Numbered from the stretch's first letter, positions 33,603-46,071 are shown. The stretch is 64,000 nt of DNA from Solanum dulcamara (GCF_947179165.1 NC_077242.1:48307097-48371096); one strand, 5' to 3'. Translations and numbers: made by a program. Notes: generated by a model from the letters alone, not told the origin.

Positions 33603-34714
33603 GATGGAATTAAGCCATCAGATGCGAGTAGAAAACAGCGGCGTGAAAGCGAACAAACAAACTGGAAAAAAAATATGGAGGAAGAAAGAAAAGAAAGGGG
33701 AAAAAATAAATAAAGGAGAAGAGAAAAATAGGGATTTTCATTCCAAAGCGTCAAAGTAATTATTCTCATCCTTTCCATTAAATTTTTATGTGATTATGAA
33801 CATAATTTTAGGGTATATTGGTGGAGAAATAACGTTGAAATAAGAAAATATGACCTTAGGGTTCTTCACATAAAATATTGATTTGGGGGTTGAATAACGA
33901 TCCATTTTAAGCTGAAATTTGACATGTGAGTTTATTTTATCATGAACGAATATAATCGGAAGGAAAATTTTAGATTTGACTTCGACTTTTTGACCTAATT
34001 TTTTATCCGAAAATAAATATAGCAATATGGGTTCATTGGATTCATATTCTTATGAAGATTATGTATTTGAACAGATTTTGATCATTCGAAAGCGTTACGA
34101 ATGACTCAAGTTTTAAAGTGATTATTCAATATAATTGAGGTTTAACTCTAGTTTTGAAATTCAAAAAATATGAGAGTTGACATATTAAGTGGCATCAAGA
34201 TTTGGAACGTGTTAATAGATTTGCTTAAATTTTTGGGTCTAGGCTAGACATATGATAATAAGGGTGTTGTTAGTTTCAAAATATTATTGTGATTATTTAT
34301 TTGACTAGATTACGTTTATTTGGAGGCCCAATGAAAAGGGAAGGCTCAAGTTCCAGAGTGATTGTTTGATTAATTAAGGCAAGTGAATTTCTAAACCTCA
34401 GTTTAAGCTTGTAACTGCTTGTATTTCCGTGTTATGTGTACTGGAGAGTAATGAGAATCTGACTGGTTTATTGACTATATGATTGGCCTTAAAAATGGAG
34501 ATGAGGGGTATAAAATGGTGATCTAATGACATGTATTGGTGGAATTGATATGTTGTGATTATGGGTTTATTTTGGACATGTGAAATGACTATGTTGATGT
34601 GAGATAGGAAAAATTATTGTTGTTGTCATGTTATTATCGTGAATTATATGAACATGAATTGATTGCATTGATTCTGACATATTGTGTTGAGACTGAAAAT
34701 GATATGAAACAAAA

Positions 34715-34826
34715 GGGGTCGGGCCACACGCTCTGTGGCAAGTATTATGAAATAAAGGGGTCGGGCCACACGCTCCGTGGTAGGATATGTATATTGAGGA
34801 GATGGGCCACATGCTCTATGGCAGGT
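34715..34826. repeat. 42-bp tandem repeat, three units with a dyad
   Basis: Units start near 34715, 34757 and 34798, each with ggggtcgggccacacgctc or a variant. Each contains an inverted pair of the type CCAC-n7-GTGG. Confidence 0.8.
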
Positions 34827-37800
34827 TACATGGACAGAAATATCCCCATGGGTTCTGGACTGTATTTCAGCGGATGTGTACCGATAGAACATACATGCAT
34901 CATCTCATTGCATTGCATTGCATTTTGTTGATATTTATGAATTCGTGTTTACCACTTATTGCTCTGTATATATTGAATTTGACTTGATGTGATTCACTTG
35001 ATAAGACTACCGATGAATATTCGTGGATTGTATTGTTATTATTATGTAGAGTGTAGAGTTGGGCTGGTTTTATGCAGGTTGTAGTTGAGGAGGTTCGGTT
35101 AAGATGACAGGAGTACTTGTATCTATCGAATTTTGCTTAGTTTTAGTTATTCACTTGCTGAGTACCACGTTGTTTGGTACTCTCTCCTTGCTTCTACACT
35201 TGTGTAGGTTGTGAGCCCGGACCTGCTTGATCTCCTACTGTTTTCTACCACATCCGAGGCTATCATTTCGAGTGTTGAGGTAGCTATTACATCCATCTAG
35301 CAGACACCTCTTACTCTTTAATATGTTTTAGTCCTATTCTAGAGACAAAGACATTGTGACTGTATTTTCTTTTATACTTCGATAATGTATTAGTGGCTTG
35401 TACACGTGACAACCAATCTTGGGGGATTTTGAGTTTGTTTTATGTGTTTTCGGTTAAGTTAAATTTTAATTTATTTCTTTTTCTTCCACATCTACTTTCC
35501 GTTGGATATTAAGTTGACGTTCTCGGTGGGTAGAGATGAGTGCCATCACACCCGGATTCGGGTCGTGACATTTATTCATTTGTTTGCTTTAGAAAATATT
35601 AACAAGAAAAGTTTTCATTATTTTGAGAAAATGGTGAAAATACAAGGTATGTCATATATGTCTATAATAAATAAATAAATAAACAAAATTAATAATAATA
35701 TATTTGTAATAAATATATGTTTGACAAATGTGAAAAAATTATAATCTCTCTATAAATATTGAGTTAGAAGGACATGAGAATTTGTTACTTTATCATCTAG
35801 AATTAAGATGTAAAATAAATAAATAAATAAATAAAAGACAATAGATGGGTGTTAAATATAGCCATATGTGTATTGTATAGTAAATATAATTTGAGCAAAT
35901 AATTGATAAAATTGAGTTTTCATAAATAAAAAATAGTATAAAAGTGTTAAAACATTATGTAAAGTTTATGGTCTCACATATATTTACTATAAAATAAAAT
36001 ATGCATATATATGTTGTTTGAAGCTTATAAGATCTTATTATTTTATTTACTTGTAGGGACAAAATGATAATAGATATATATGTAGTGAAATAATGTGTGT
36101 ATTAAAGTATAAGAGTTTACAGAAAAATGAAAATAGCATTGATAAAAGGGATAGTAGATATATAAAAATATGTTATGTGTAACAAAGTAATACATCAAGT
36201 ATAATAAAAATTAGTGTAAAAATAAAATAAAATAATACCTTGTATGCATGACATATATATGTATATACCTTGCATTTTGAACCTGTTATAAATCTAAAAT
36301 CTTGAAATAATATATTAGGGAAATTAGTAACACATCTAGGCCTTAAAATAGAAATAATAATAAATTATATTTTTTTAAAATCTAAATGGCCAAAAATATT
36401 AATAACAAATTATTTTTATAAGGAAATTAATCAAATGAATCTAAGATGGCCTAACTATTGAGATTCATTCTATAAATATATTAATTTTTACAGAATATGG
36501 TATGAGGCCATATTTATTTTTCATAAAAGAAAAAAATCTATTTTTCTTAGCCTTTAAACTAGTTTCTAACACATTTGAAAATTTTAAGGGATAAGTCTTC
36601 TTATCTCCTTTCCTTACCTTAAACGCCTAAATAAATGTTGACAACTAAACTAAACGTTCAACTATTCATAAAGAGTAATCCTCATTTTTTTTTACTCTAA
36701 ACATATTATTAAACTGATTAACAAATAATATTAGCCCACATAAAATCTCAAATAAAAAAAAGAGATATTAGTATCAACTTCACATATATGTAAACATATA
36801 TATAAATAAATTAATGTATCAAAAGAAACATAATTAAAGCAGTAACAAGGAAGGCTAAGAGATGTTGACTCCTAATTTACAAGACTCCGAGCTCTGACGA
36901 TCCGAATAGTTGTTGGCCCATTATTTTGGGGGCCAAAACGAGTTCAAGAGTAGAAACTCCAACACTCACAGTTGTACATGAAAAAATAAGAGGAGAAAAT
37001 GATTAATACCATATTCTGGACCAAAAAAATGAAACAAAAATTAAACCAACAAACGCACGTGAAAGTGAACTTGAGGTAATATAAAATTGCAAGTTGTAAA
37101 AAGGCAACTTTGAAATGAGATCACATGTATTATTGTAAACTTAAAGCTGTAATCATGTCTAGACAAAAGCATGTGAAAATAAACTTGCAAGTTGTAAAAA
37201 GACAACTTTGAAATGAGATCACATAAGATTAGTTGACATGAATTAACTTAATAATCATGCTAAAGGAATGGAAATAACAGTGATGAGGACTGCAATATAA
37301 TTTAGGCTAACATACTTAATGAATATTTAAAGATTATTTTGACATGTTGGAGACAAATCAAGTTATATACCAGTCAAAGTGAGGAAACACTTGTAAGAAT
37401 TAGGACCACATTCAGAAAGGTAAATATAAAGAAGAAAAATAATCATTTGTTCTACTCCTAAACAAAGTAGATCAACCATTGGCGTAAGCAATCATGTTAG
37501 AATTAAAACAAAATTTAAACTTCAAGCATTTACAAACAGTATCAAACAGAGCTACAAAATCAAGCATGATTTGGCAAATTAAAATAAAATTCAGCATACT
37601 ACAAAAAAAAATAGAACGGCCATATCATGACCAGAGTAGAACAATTGTAATAGAGAGCAGAAAATATACCAACTACCCCTCCAAAATTCCTAGGAATTTT
37701 GCAAGAAAGGGAAAATTGAAAATAAACAGGGAAACAACTAAAAAATAATTTTCTCTAAAATATACTCTTGACAGAAACATCAGAGCGTCAAAAATGGAAA

Positions 37801-39093
37801 TTTCAAATATATTATTTCCTCAACGTAAAATTCAGAACAACATGCTTAACAACTACTGCATCACATTAGTACCATTGCAAGACATTCTTTTTTTTTATTA
37901 CAGCAACACAAACAAACTAGCAAGTTCATAAGAGATCAAAATTGTGAAAATGCATAAGACATCTAAAATAAATTAAATCAACAGAAAATAAAATACTAAA
38001 GAATTAATACTAAGTTCAATCTACCAACAAAGCAAACGACATATTTAGCTAAAACAGATCAAGATTGAGAAAGATTTTACGTTATGTTGAGCAGCAAACA
38101 AGGGCTTTGACATCTCAAAGATTCCGGCAGAAACTCGAAACTCAAAAATCAGAGAAGACCAAAAAGAAAGTAGTAAAACTAGTAGATTAGTGAATCTGTG
38201 TGTATGGGTCTTTGGATGTGAGTTTTAGGTCTCTTTGGAGATGAAAAATATAATTATTTATAGGCGAATCCGGACTTGAAAATTCGGATTTGAATTGAAA
38301 AAAATGAAGGCATTCATGGAGAAGGTGAGAAAAAGATTTTACAAATCTTACCTTTTTCTTTTTCTTTGACCAATTGATTGAGCGGAAATTCCGACGATAA
38401 TGGTAGGCGACCGTGGTGAGGTGAAAGCCGAATTTTCAAGAAAAAAGATATGGAGAAGAAGAAAAAGTCATGGATCTATGATTTTCTGGAAAAATTAGGA
38501 ATAACCATTGAAATTTGGATTTTGGGAGGTGAGAAGTGTGCGGGGGATGGAGAAGATGAAAGAAAAGGGCGTAGGGGTGCTGCAATTCTCTTTCAAAGAA
38601 AGAGTGGACCCCTTTAAAAATCTTTTTTAACTTTTAAGATTTTTTTCTAAATTAAAAAAAATTCATTCCCCAAAATCCCATATTTTCCTCGACTTTACCT
38701 ATTCTCAATTGCATTTACACTTCTTTGCAATTATTAGGTGGGTTCCCTTCAATCCGTGTTCTCATTAAATCACATATGTCTCCACAGTTTTTCTAACTGA
38801 CTAAAATTTATCAACAAAATTTCAATACGTAAATAAATAAATCATCAAAATAATTAGGAGTTATTTAATAATTGGTTAGAATTATATCGATACTATGAAT
38901 ATTATAAATCATGATAATTAATAATTTAAAATATTTTAAGACATAAGTACTTTTGTTGACTCTTGAAATTCTATCGGTACCACAAAAAATGGAGCAGGGA
39001 AAGTAGCCTGTATTATTTGAAAATGACGTAAACAATACTGTAAATCACAATAATTAACGACATTAAATATTCAAAAAAAATCAGAAAGAGTCG

Positions 39094-39131
39094 TCCTACC
39101 TTGGTAGGAGTCAAGTTGTTGTTGTTGTAAA
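39094..39131 (+). repeat. Possible SINE 3' tail remnant
   Basis: Cctaccttggtaggagtc followed by (gtt)n resembles the last bases of Solanaceae SINEs, which end in TTG repeats. It is too short to be sure. Confidence 0.35.
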
Positions 39132-39381
39132 TATTCAAAAACATATAAAAAATTAGGTGACTCTTAGAATTCTATATGTACCATATAAGTTGGGACAAAG
39201 GAGTAATATATATTATTTAAAAATTATGTAGAAATTTTATGAACCACAATAATTAAAAACGTAAAATATTTAAAAGACATATAAAAAATTCTATTGAATC
39301 TCAAAAATCTGTTACTATCACATAAATTGAAACATGGAGCACTAATCCACAAATCAAGGCCACTAACAACTTTCATGTATG

Positions 39382-39401
39382 TATATATATATATATATAT
39401 A
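39382..39401. repeat. (TA)n microsatellite
   Basis: Ten TA units in the Ogre LTR. Confidence 0.85.
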
Positions 39402-39608
39402 AAAGATTTTACTTAAACTTTTTTTAATCATTTTTGAACATGGACACTAATCCACAATTAAGGTCACTATCAACTTTCAAAAACAATATGAAAATATCAT
39501 GCCTCAATTGAAATATATCAACTGTAGGCCCCAAAAAAAGGAAAACAAATTAAGCTTACTTATCTCTTGAAAACGAGTCATGACTATGCCTCAATTAAAA
39601 TTTTTAAT

Positions 39609-39612
<4 letters not shown>

Positions 39613-39651
<39 letters not shown>
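39613..39651. repeat. (TA)n microsatellite
   Basis: About 19 TA units in the Ogre LTR. Confidence 0.9.
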
Positions 39652-39653
<2 letters not shown>

Positions 39654-40067
39654 CTTTAGCCTACTATAAAGTTAAACTTAAAGCTCCTATTGTTTCAATT
39701 TAAACTTTAATCTTTACTTAAATTACAATTCTTACGAGTTACAGTTTTAAATAAAAAAAATAAAAGTTTTTATTATTTTTTTTATATAAAAACTTAGTAA
39801 CTAATTAATTAATTAAGCTTCCTAATTTCGAATAATGTATGAAAAATATTTATTTTTATAGAAAAGATGTATTTGATCGAAAATGATTGAACCCTCAAGA
39901 ATGATATTATTTGGTATGAATTTCTAAAAATGATGAGACATGTAGCAAATGTTTATATATATATATTTTTATTATTTTTATATAAGAAATAATATTTATG
40001 CAATAAATTTGCCAAATCAAATGAGAAAGTTTATCAAAAAATATTTTCATATTTTATGAAAGTTTTG

Positions 40068-40072
<5 letters not shown>

Positions 40073-40108
<36 letters not shown>
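40073..40108. repeat. (TTA)n microsatellite
   Basis: Twelve trinucleotide units close to the inner edge of the Ogre 3' LTR. Confidence 0.9.
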
Positions 40109-40156
40109 GAAAGCTTTAATTAATTAAATATGGAGAGCCAAAATTGGGTGTCAACA

Positions 40157-40176
40157 GCTTGCCCCTTTCTTTGTCC
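40157..40176 (-). other. Ogre polypurine tract
   Basis: Minus-strand GGACAAAGAAAGGGGCAAGC lies directly before the 3' LTR start TGTTGACACCC. Confidence 0.85.
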
Positions 40177-40977
40177 ATGGGGGAGAGTAAAGAAGGCGTG
40201 GACAAAGAAATATTGACACAAACCAATTTTGGGTCGCTTACCAAAACATCTTTTGAGCAACCACTTGACATGAAGGTTGTTTTTTTATGGAGTTATGACC
40301 GAACTCTGTCTTCTGAGCTTCCTACATATCTCAGGTTTCACGAGAAATCAGGCCATATATAGTTCGAGAGGGTAGAATCATAGAAAATTTTGATCAAATT
40401 AAAATTTACCCCAGTATCATATTATGGTAATACTGAGTTCTTTCGGGTGATGACATACGAAGATGTTAGCACGAATAGAACGAATACGGTCATACTCAAA
40501 CTGAGGCTACTTGCATATCCTAAGATGTGGTAAATCAGGTCGTATGTAATTCTAAAGAACAAATCAGAATGAGAAATGCTCCGTAGAAATTTCTACTAAA
40601 GACCTATGGTAGAGAAAAGAGCAAGAATTTTTTAAAAGAAATTGCCCAGTGTAGAGTTTTGGTGATATTTAGACGTGAAAGAGTTATAAATAAGATTTGA
40701 ATCTAAAATTTTTGAAAATCGAGTCGAGTTGATTTCTGAAAGAGAATCCTTGACGTAGCTAGGGTTGCTCGACATTTTACTAGCTTTCCCTAGTTTTCTT
40801 CTTAGAGGAAGTTCCACGTTGTAGTGTATTGTCCTGCTAAACAAGTAAAAGGGTGAAAAGTACCTGTCGCCGTTCAGAAATTATCAATTGAAATAATAAT
40901 GTAAAGAGTAAAGTATAGATGTTCAAATGATTGTTGATGTCTCTATTTTGTGGGATGAATGCGATGTAGGAAAAGTA
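40177..40977 (-). other. Ogre 3' untranslated region, non-repetitive part
   Basis: Unique-looking sequence between the polypurine tract and the tandem arrays. Short open frames (such as 40144-40362) show no family features. Confidence 0.55.
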
Positions 40978-41428
40978 ACTTATAATGTAAAACCTTTGAC
41001 TGGCGGGGCAATTGTAATATAACGTATGTATCTGGCGGTGTATAGTTTGTAATGTAAAGCCTCCAACTGGCGGGGTGATTGTAATGTAACGCCTGCATTC
41101 GGCGGTGTAAAGCATGTAATGTAACGCCTGTATCCAGTGGTCTAAAGCCTTTAATGTAATGCCTGTATCTGGCGATGTACAACTTGTAATATAACGCCTG
41201 TATCTGGCCGTGTATACCTTATAATGTATCTGGTAGTGTAGAGCTTGTAAATGTAACGCCTGTATCTGGCGGTGTAGATCTTGTAGTGTAATGCTTATAT
41301 CTAGCTGTGTAACTATAATGTAACACCTATATTCAGTGGTGTAAATCTTGTAATGTAATGCCTGTATTCGAGGGTGTAAAATATGTAATGAAACGCTTGT
41401 ATCTGGTGGGAGAAAGTTTGTAATATAG
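40978..41428. repeat. Tandem array A in the Ogre 3' UTR, 32/35-bp spacing
   Basis: Thirteen recurrences of a motif close to acgcctgtatctggcggtg. Motif starts lie at 41000, 41032, 41067, 41099, 41134, 41169, 41204, 41230, 41266, 41301, 41333, 41368 and 41403, so spacing is mostly 32 or 35 bp. Many units hold the inverted pair CGCC-n7-GGCG. The minus-strand 279-codon open frame across arrays A and B is a by-product of the repeat. Confidence 0.9.
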
Positions 41429-41479
41429 AATCTAATCTTAGATTTACGATGATGTTGTATTCTTACTCCTGATCGGTAG

Positions 41480-41905
41480 AGTTTGACGAGGTTTGCTATA
41501 TACAACCTCCAGATGGCGGATTTCGAACGACGTTTGTTAGGTACATCCTCCAAACGGTGGAGTTTGATTGGTGTTTGCTTTGTACAACCTCCAGACATTA
41601 CAGTTTGAACAATGTTTGCTATATACATCCTCCAAGCGGCAGAGTTTGAACGGCGTTTTCTATGTACAACCTCCAAACGGTGGAGTTTGAATGGCGTTTG
41701 CTATGTACATCCTCCAGGAGGCAGAGTTTGAACGATATTTCCTATATACAACCTCCAGACGGTGGAGTTTGACCAATGTTTGCTATGTATAGCCTCTAGA
41801 CATCGGAGTTTGAATGGTGTTTGCTATATACAATCTCCGATCGTCGGAGTTTGGACGATGTTTACTATATACAACCTCCAGACGATGGAGTTTGGATGAT
41901 ATTAG
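41480..41905. repeat. Tandem array B in the Ogre 3' UTR, exact 41-bp period
   Basis: Ten units with cctcca(n)tggagttt. Motif starts at 41506, 41547, 41588, 41629, 41670, 41711, 41752, 41793, 41834 and 41875 are each exactly 41 bp apart although the units have diverged. Most units hold the inverted pair CTCC-n-GGAG. Confidence 0.93.
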
Positions 41906-42015
41906 AAGGCATTCTCCAATTGATGGAGCTTATTTGATGCAGTTAGACAGTATTCTCCAATGGAGGAGTTGTTGACGAGGTTAGATGACAAGCTCCAATT
42001 GATGGAGTGATTTTG
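41906..42015. repeat. Tandem array C, continuation with ctccaattgatggag units
   Basis: Three units at 41914, 41955 and 41993 (41 and 38 bp apart). They keep the CTCCA/TGGAG dyad of array B but differ in the rest of the unit, so C looks like a diverged extension of B. Confidence 0.75.
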
Positions 42016-42660
42016 ACAAAAAGTAAACTATCATAGTTATCCTATGGGGCTCCTTTGTCTTCAGTGTTTTGATCCAGATCTCGAGCGTACCTACAAAGAT
42101 TTAAAAGGAAATATTTTAGACAGAAAGTCCAAGTATAAATTATTTTCGATAAATAAGGTAAGGGAAGGATATTTTGGCTTATGATTTTGAGAAGTCGAAT
42201 GGCGTCTTCAGTCATGCCCCTAGACTTGAGGTTGTCTTCCTTGATCTCATGTTTTCCTGCGCTCAAAGAAAAATTTTAGTTTGGGAGGGGGTATTGATAT
42301 GTATCGACTCACAGATTAAGGCCTCATCACCGAAAACCTCCAATACTTCTTTAGTCCGTCTGTAGTATCTTAACCTAGAGACTTGGTAGGTAGAATTGTA
42401 GAGAAGTATTTTTAAAAAATAATAGTTTGTTCTTAGCGAAGGAGTATATCATGTATATATTAGGTATATATATATATAGAGAGAGAGAGAGAAAGTAATT
42501 CTTTATCATTTTAAGGTTATGACATGCTTTGAAGTCCATCAAGCTTCTCCATATCCAAATGTAATCTTTCTTATAGTCTTGTCTTCTAATGACGCTTCTC
42601 TTGACGTGTTCGCGAAATCCTTCATGTTCTAATGATACTTAACTAAAGGAGGGTTTCCTA
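42016..42660 (-). other. Ogre 3' untranslated region between arrays
   Basis: No gene is recognised. It includes a (TA)n(GA)n microsatellite at 42465-42494. Open frames of 60-75 codons on both strands are unsupported. Confidence 0.5.
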
Positions 42661-42669
42661 AAGGTATAA

Positions 42670-43205
42670 CCGAACCTTTAAGGTTACCTACATATCCCTA
42701 AATGGGAATCAGGTTTGTACATAGTTTGAGGATAAAAAGTGACCATTATGCAATGCAATGACTGAGCCTAACTCAGGCTGCCTACGTATCCAAATGGAAT
42801 CAGGTCAGGACCTAGTTCAATTACAATGGGATAAATATAAGAATAAAAATATGTGATGCAATGACCGAGCCTGACATAGGCTGCCTATGTATCCAAGCGG
42901 AATCAGGTCATAGCGTAGTTCTAGTATAATAGAGAAGTCAAATAATGGAATGACCAAGCCTAACCCTGGCTGCCTACGTATCCAAGAGGAATCAGGTCAG
43001 GAGGTAGTTCAAATACAATAGAAAAGTGAAAATATGAAGGGATCGAATCCGATGGGGATTGCCTACGTATCCCGTAGAGGGAAGTCAGGTCGAGCGTAGT
43101 TCTGAATATATGGAAATGATGTTTTTTAGGTTTTCTAAGAGAGACCGGACTGATGTGGGTTGCCTACGTACCCTACCGTGGGAATTCAGGTCGAGACGTA
43201 GTTCT
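42670..43205. repeat. Tandem array D in the Ogre 3' UTR, about 89-103-bp units
   Basis: Six units around cctacgtatccaa, with motif starts at 42687, 42781, 42884, 42973, 43062 and 43163. Each is followed by ggaatcaggtc and gtagttc. The better units carry the inverted pair agcctgactcaggct-like just before the motif. Confidence 0.88.
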
Positions 43206-43256
43206 GTTTACATGGAATATAGGAGTATAAAAAAATGAAAGCTAGTCTTGATGTCT

Positions 43257-43911
43257 TCAGATGTAGTACTTCTTGATGGCATCTGAATTGATTGTCTTCG
43301 TGCTCACTGTGCCTTCCATTTCTACCAAGATTACTGCTCCTCCGGATAGTACTCTATGAACCATGTAAGGACCTTGCCAGTTTGGTGCGAATTTCCCTTT
43401 AGCTTCTCCTTGGTAAGGAAATATCTTTTTAATACTAATTGTCCCGGTGTGAACTGTCGAAGTTTGATTTTCTTGTTGAATGCTTTGTCCATTCTATTCT
43501 GATAGAGTTGACCATGACAAACTACATATATTATTTTCTCATCAATGAGCATCAAGTGTTCAATCCTGCTATGAATCCATTCTGCATCATCTAAACCGAC
43601 CTCTTGAATAATCCTTAAAGATGGTATTTCCACTTCAGCATGTATTACTGCTTCTGAACCATAAGTCAACATATAAGGACTTACCCCAGTGGAAGTTTGG
43701 ATTATGGTACGATAACCGAGCTAACTTCTCATGCAATTGTCTGTGACTATCCACTATTTTCCTTAAAATCTGCTTGATATTCTTATTTACCACTTCAACT
43801 GCTCTATTCATTTGTGGCTGATAAGTTGTGGAATTTCGATGAGCAATCTTAAGTTGCTCACAAATTTCCTTCATAAGATCGCTGTTGAAATTGACCGCAT
43901 TATATACTGGA
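43257..43911 (-). pseudogene. Ogre integrase, C-terminal part
   Basis: Continues the integrase interrupted by E2. Blocks are QLKIAHRNSTTYQPQMNRAV with the region of the catalytic glutamate, then frame-shifted YHNPNFHWGKSLYV, TYGSEAVIHAEVEIPSLRII, FNKKIKLRQFTPGQLVLKR and PYMVHR-type residues. The typical Tat-lineage end, SDAIKKYY, lies just before a stop at 43257-43259. At least three frame breaks are present. The end of the protein is followed by the repeat-rich 3' UTR. Confidence 0.85.
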
Positions 43912-43916
43912 ATCCC

Positions 43917-46071
43917 TATCACGCCCCGAGAGGGTACCCTAGGCGTGGCCGGCACTCAGAAACAATTTCTGGCTTCTGAGAGAACCACTTGGTCTCATTT
44001 CTTATTTATTCATCAGCGGAAGACTTAAGAATACTAATGTGGGCTTGTCATAATCAAAGTAAAAATAGATAATTCTTAGAAGAAGTAGTTTCTAAGGAGA
44101 ACTACTCCGATTACATCATTAGACTCTGTCTATGAAGCCTCTAATACTCTTAGATGGTGCCAATGACATGTCCATGGCTACCTCAAAAGAAACATCACAC
44201 TCAACAATAATAAAAGGATAAGGAGTTCCTTCGAATTCAAGAAGGACTCACCAAATAGCTGAAAAGAAATGATCTTCAACGATGCACCTGTTGAGGATCT
44301 CTAACACCTGTATCTGCATCATAAAACGATGCAGGTCGAATGACGTCAGTACGTGGAATGTACGAGTATGTAAAATGGCAGGAAGGTAAGGACAAATATC
44401 AAGAAACTCCTCTCAAGAAAACTCAGCTCAGAACTCAACATCATCTCAACATCAATATGTAATGCAAGTTTAAAATATAATAATAAAAATAATAGTAATA
44501 AGCAATGCTTACTCAGTTGGAAGTTTCTCTAACCGACAACCATCACTTATGAGCTAGCAATGATACAACGAAGCGATGTCATTGCCACATCCATCCAATA
44601 CCTTGCCAGGGTAAAGGACATCACCATCTTGGATCCACTCATCAAAGTCCTCTTTTTGGGACTTAAGAGGCATAGCCTCCATCCTACGCTGGCTACGTAG
44701 TTCTGGGGTTTGAGTCAATTAAACTCTTACCCAACTCGGTGCTCAATACTACTCCCAAAATATATGCTCATATTAAAATCATCATCTAGTCTCATTGGAC
44801 TTTAATTTAAATCATCAAACTCATCTCATTTCATGTTCATCAATCATTATACTTCCAAAAACATCATTTACATCTCATCAAAATATCTTGCTCAAAATAT
44901 TATTTTTCTCAAATTCATTCAAATTCAACTCTTTTGCTCTTTCAAAACTCAATAAAATACATATATAGTATTAATTCATATAACTTTCTTTTTATCAATG
45001 AAAATAATAAAAAGCCAACATCTTTACTCAAAACATGTGTAAAAATATTCATGAACATCAAATCAATTTGGATTCATGGGAAAGTGGCCATGAACAATAA
45101 TTCCAATAATATGAGAGATAAGAATAATAATAATATTAATGCATAAATATATCAAACTCAATAGAAGAAGAATTATTTCATTTAGAATTCAAGATTTGGA
45201 TAAAACTCAACTATAACTCAATTATAATGAATTTAAATATTGGGCGCATGGACGAACTCAATCCAATGCTATGAAAGCCTTACATACCTTAAATCCGAAG
45301 GTTTACTCCGAATTTGAGCACTCTTGGACTCCTAGCCTTTTCTTCTCGCCGGAGCGTTTTGTGTACTACCCGGAGTATAAGAATAACCAGAGTAGTATTT
45401 TTATACTACTAAAACTAAAATTATATTTGAGAAGAAGTATATAGAGATAAGAAATGCTTAAGAAAGCTTGATGAATAAAATGAGGAAATAAGGTGGGTAT
45501 TTATAGGTGGGAAAGAGTGACCTAACAATAAATAAAATAATTATAAAGAAAAATCTGAAAATTTAATGGAATATATTGATGTCATGGATGATGTTAAATG
45601 GAGGACAATTTATGTCATGAATGATGTCAAATGTATCTAGATGTTTCCATGGTAGGTAAGATGAGTTCTTTTTAAAAGAATACTCTTTTTCGAAGCTGCG
45701 TTTGAATAAGATAAATTCCTTATTAGGATTTGGTGTCTTCATAAGAATTGTATATATGGAAGTCTAGTTTCAAATAGTTCAAGAATCAACCAATTTGGAG
45801 CAACCTACAGTGAGATATGAATTTTCTTCTATAAACACTCAATTCCATTACAGTACTATATCTTGCAAAGATTAATTTATTTGACCTACTTATACTCCGA
45901 ATCTTAAGATATGTTCTCATGAAAGTTGTAGGTAAGGATGTTGTGGTTACCCAAAAATTTGAATCACCTAATTTGGATTAACCTATGAAAAGTTATGCCC
46001 AAAATACAGAGGCTGTATTATTTTCGTTGAGAATTGAAATACCGACATACAACATTTTAGGGGTTGTTACA
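43917..46071 (-). repeat. E2 3' LTR
   Basis: Starts tatcacgccccgag (TG mutated to TA) and ends ggggttgttaca. Nearly identical to 51154-53308. Confidence 0.94.

Larger units (their letters stand above)
33248..35570 (+). mobile_element. Solo LTR, 2,323 bp, TSD TTTAT, inside the Ogre LTR
   Basis: Starts tgtaatgacccattagg and ends ggattcgggtcgtgaca. Perfect duplications tttat lie at 33243-33247 and 35571-35575. Comparison with the other Ogre LTR (atatttattcatttg near 62280) shows the empty site directly. The orientation is inferred from the end phrases (gtaggttgtgagcccgg, then gggtcgtgaca) usual in plant Gypsy LTRs. It has no coding region. Confidence 0.93.
32969..40156 (-). repeat. Ogre 3' LTR (about 4.86 kb without the insertion)
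   Basis: Starts tgtcacgccccatttttg and ends gggtgtcaaca beside the polypurine tract. The first 2 kb outside the insertion matches 62009-64000 nearly base for base with small indels. The LTR includes AT-rich non-coding DNA and several microsatellites. The flank ggtgt (32964-32968) is the expected left copy of the target duplication; the right copy is outside the window. Confidence 0.9.

Noticed and set aside
33485..33778. 97-codon open frame with a long tyrosine-isoleucine run
   Set aside because: Created by the (TA)n microsatellite inside a solo LTR.
40837..41676. 279-codon open frame on the minus strand with repeated YITNYTPPDT-like peptides
   Set aside because: It runs through tandem arrays A and B in a 3' UTR; the internal repeats keep stops rare by chance. 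The period (32/35/41 bp) is mostly not a multiple of three, so there is no conserved peptide unit.
40978..43205. CRISPR-like regular repeats
   Set aside because: Eukaryotic DNA; units are contiguous and diverged, with no unique spacers, and they lie in a retrotransposon 3' UTR.
44934..45146. Identical 70-codon frames in both E2 LTRs (also 52171-52383) as a conserved small protein
   Set aside because: They are alike because the two LTRs are recent copies; the frame is asparagine- and isoleucine-rich LTR sequence antisense to the element.
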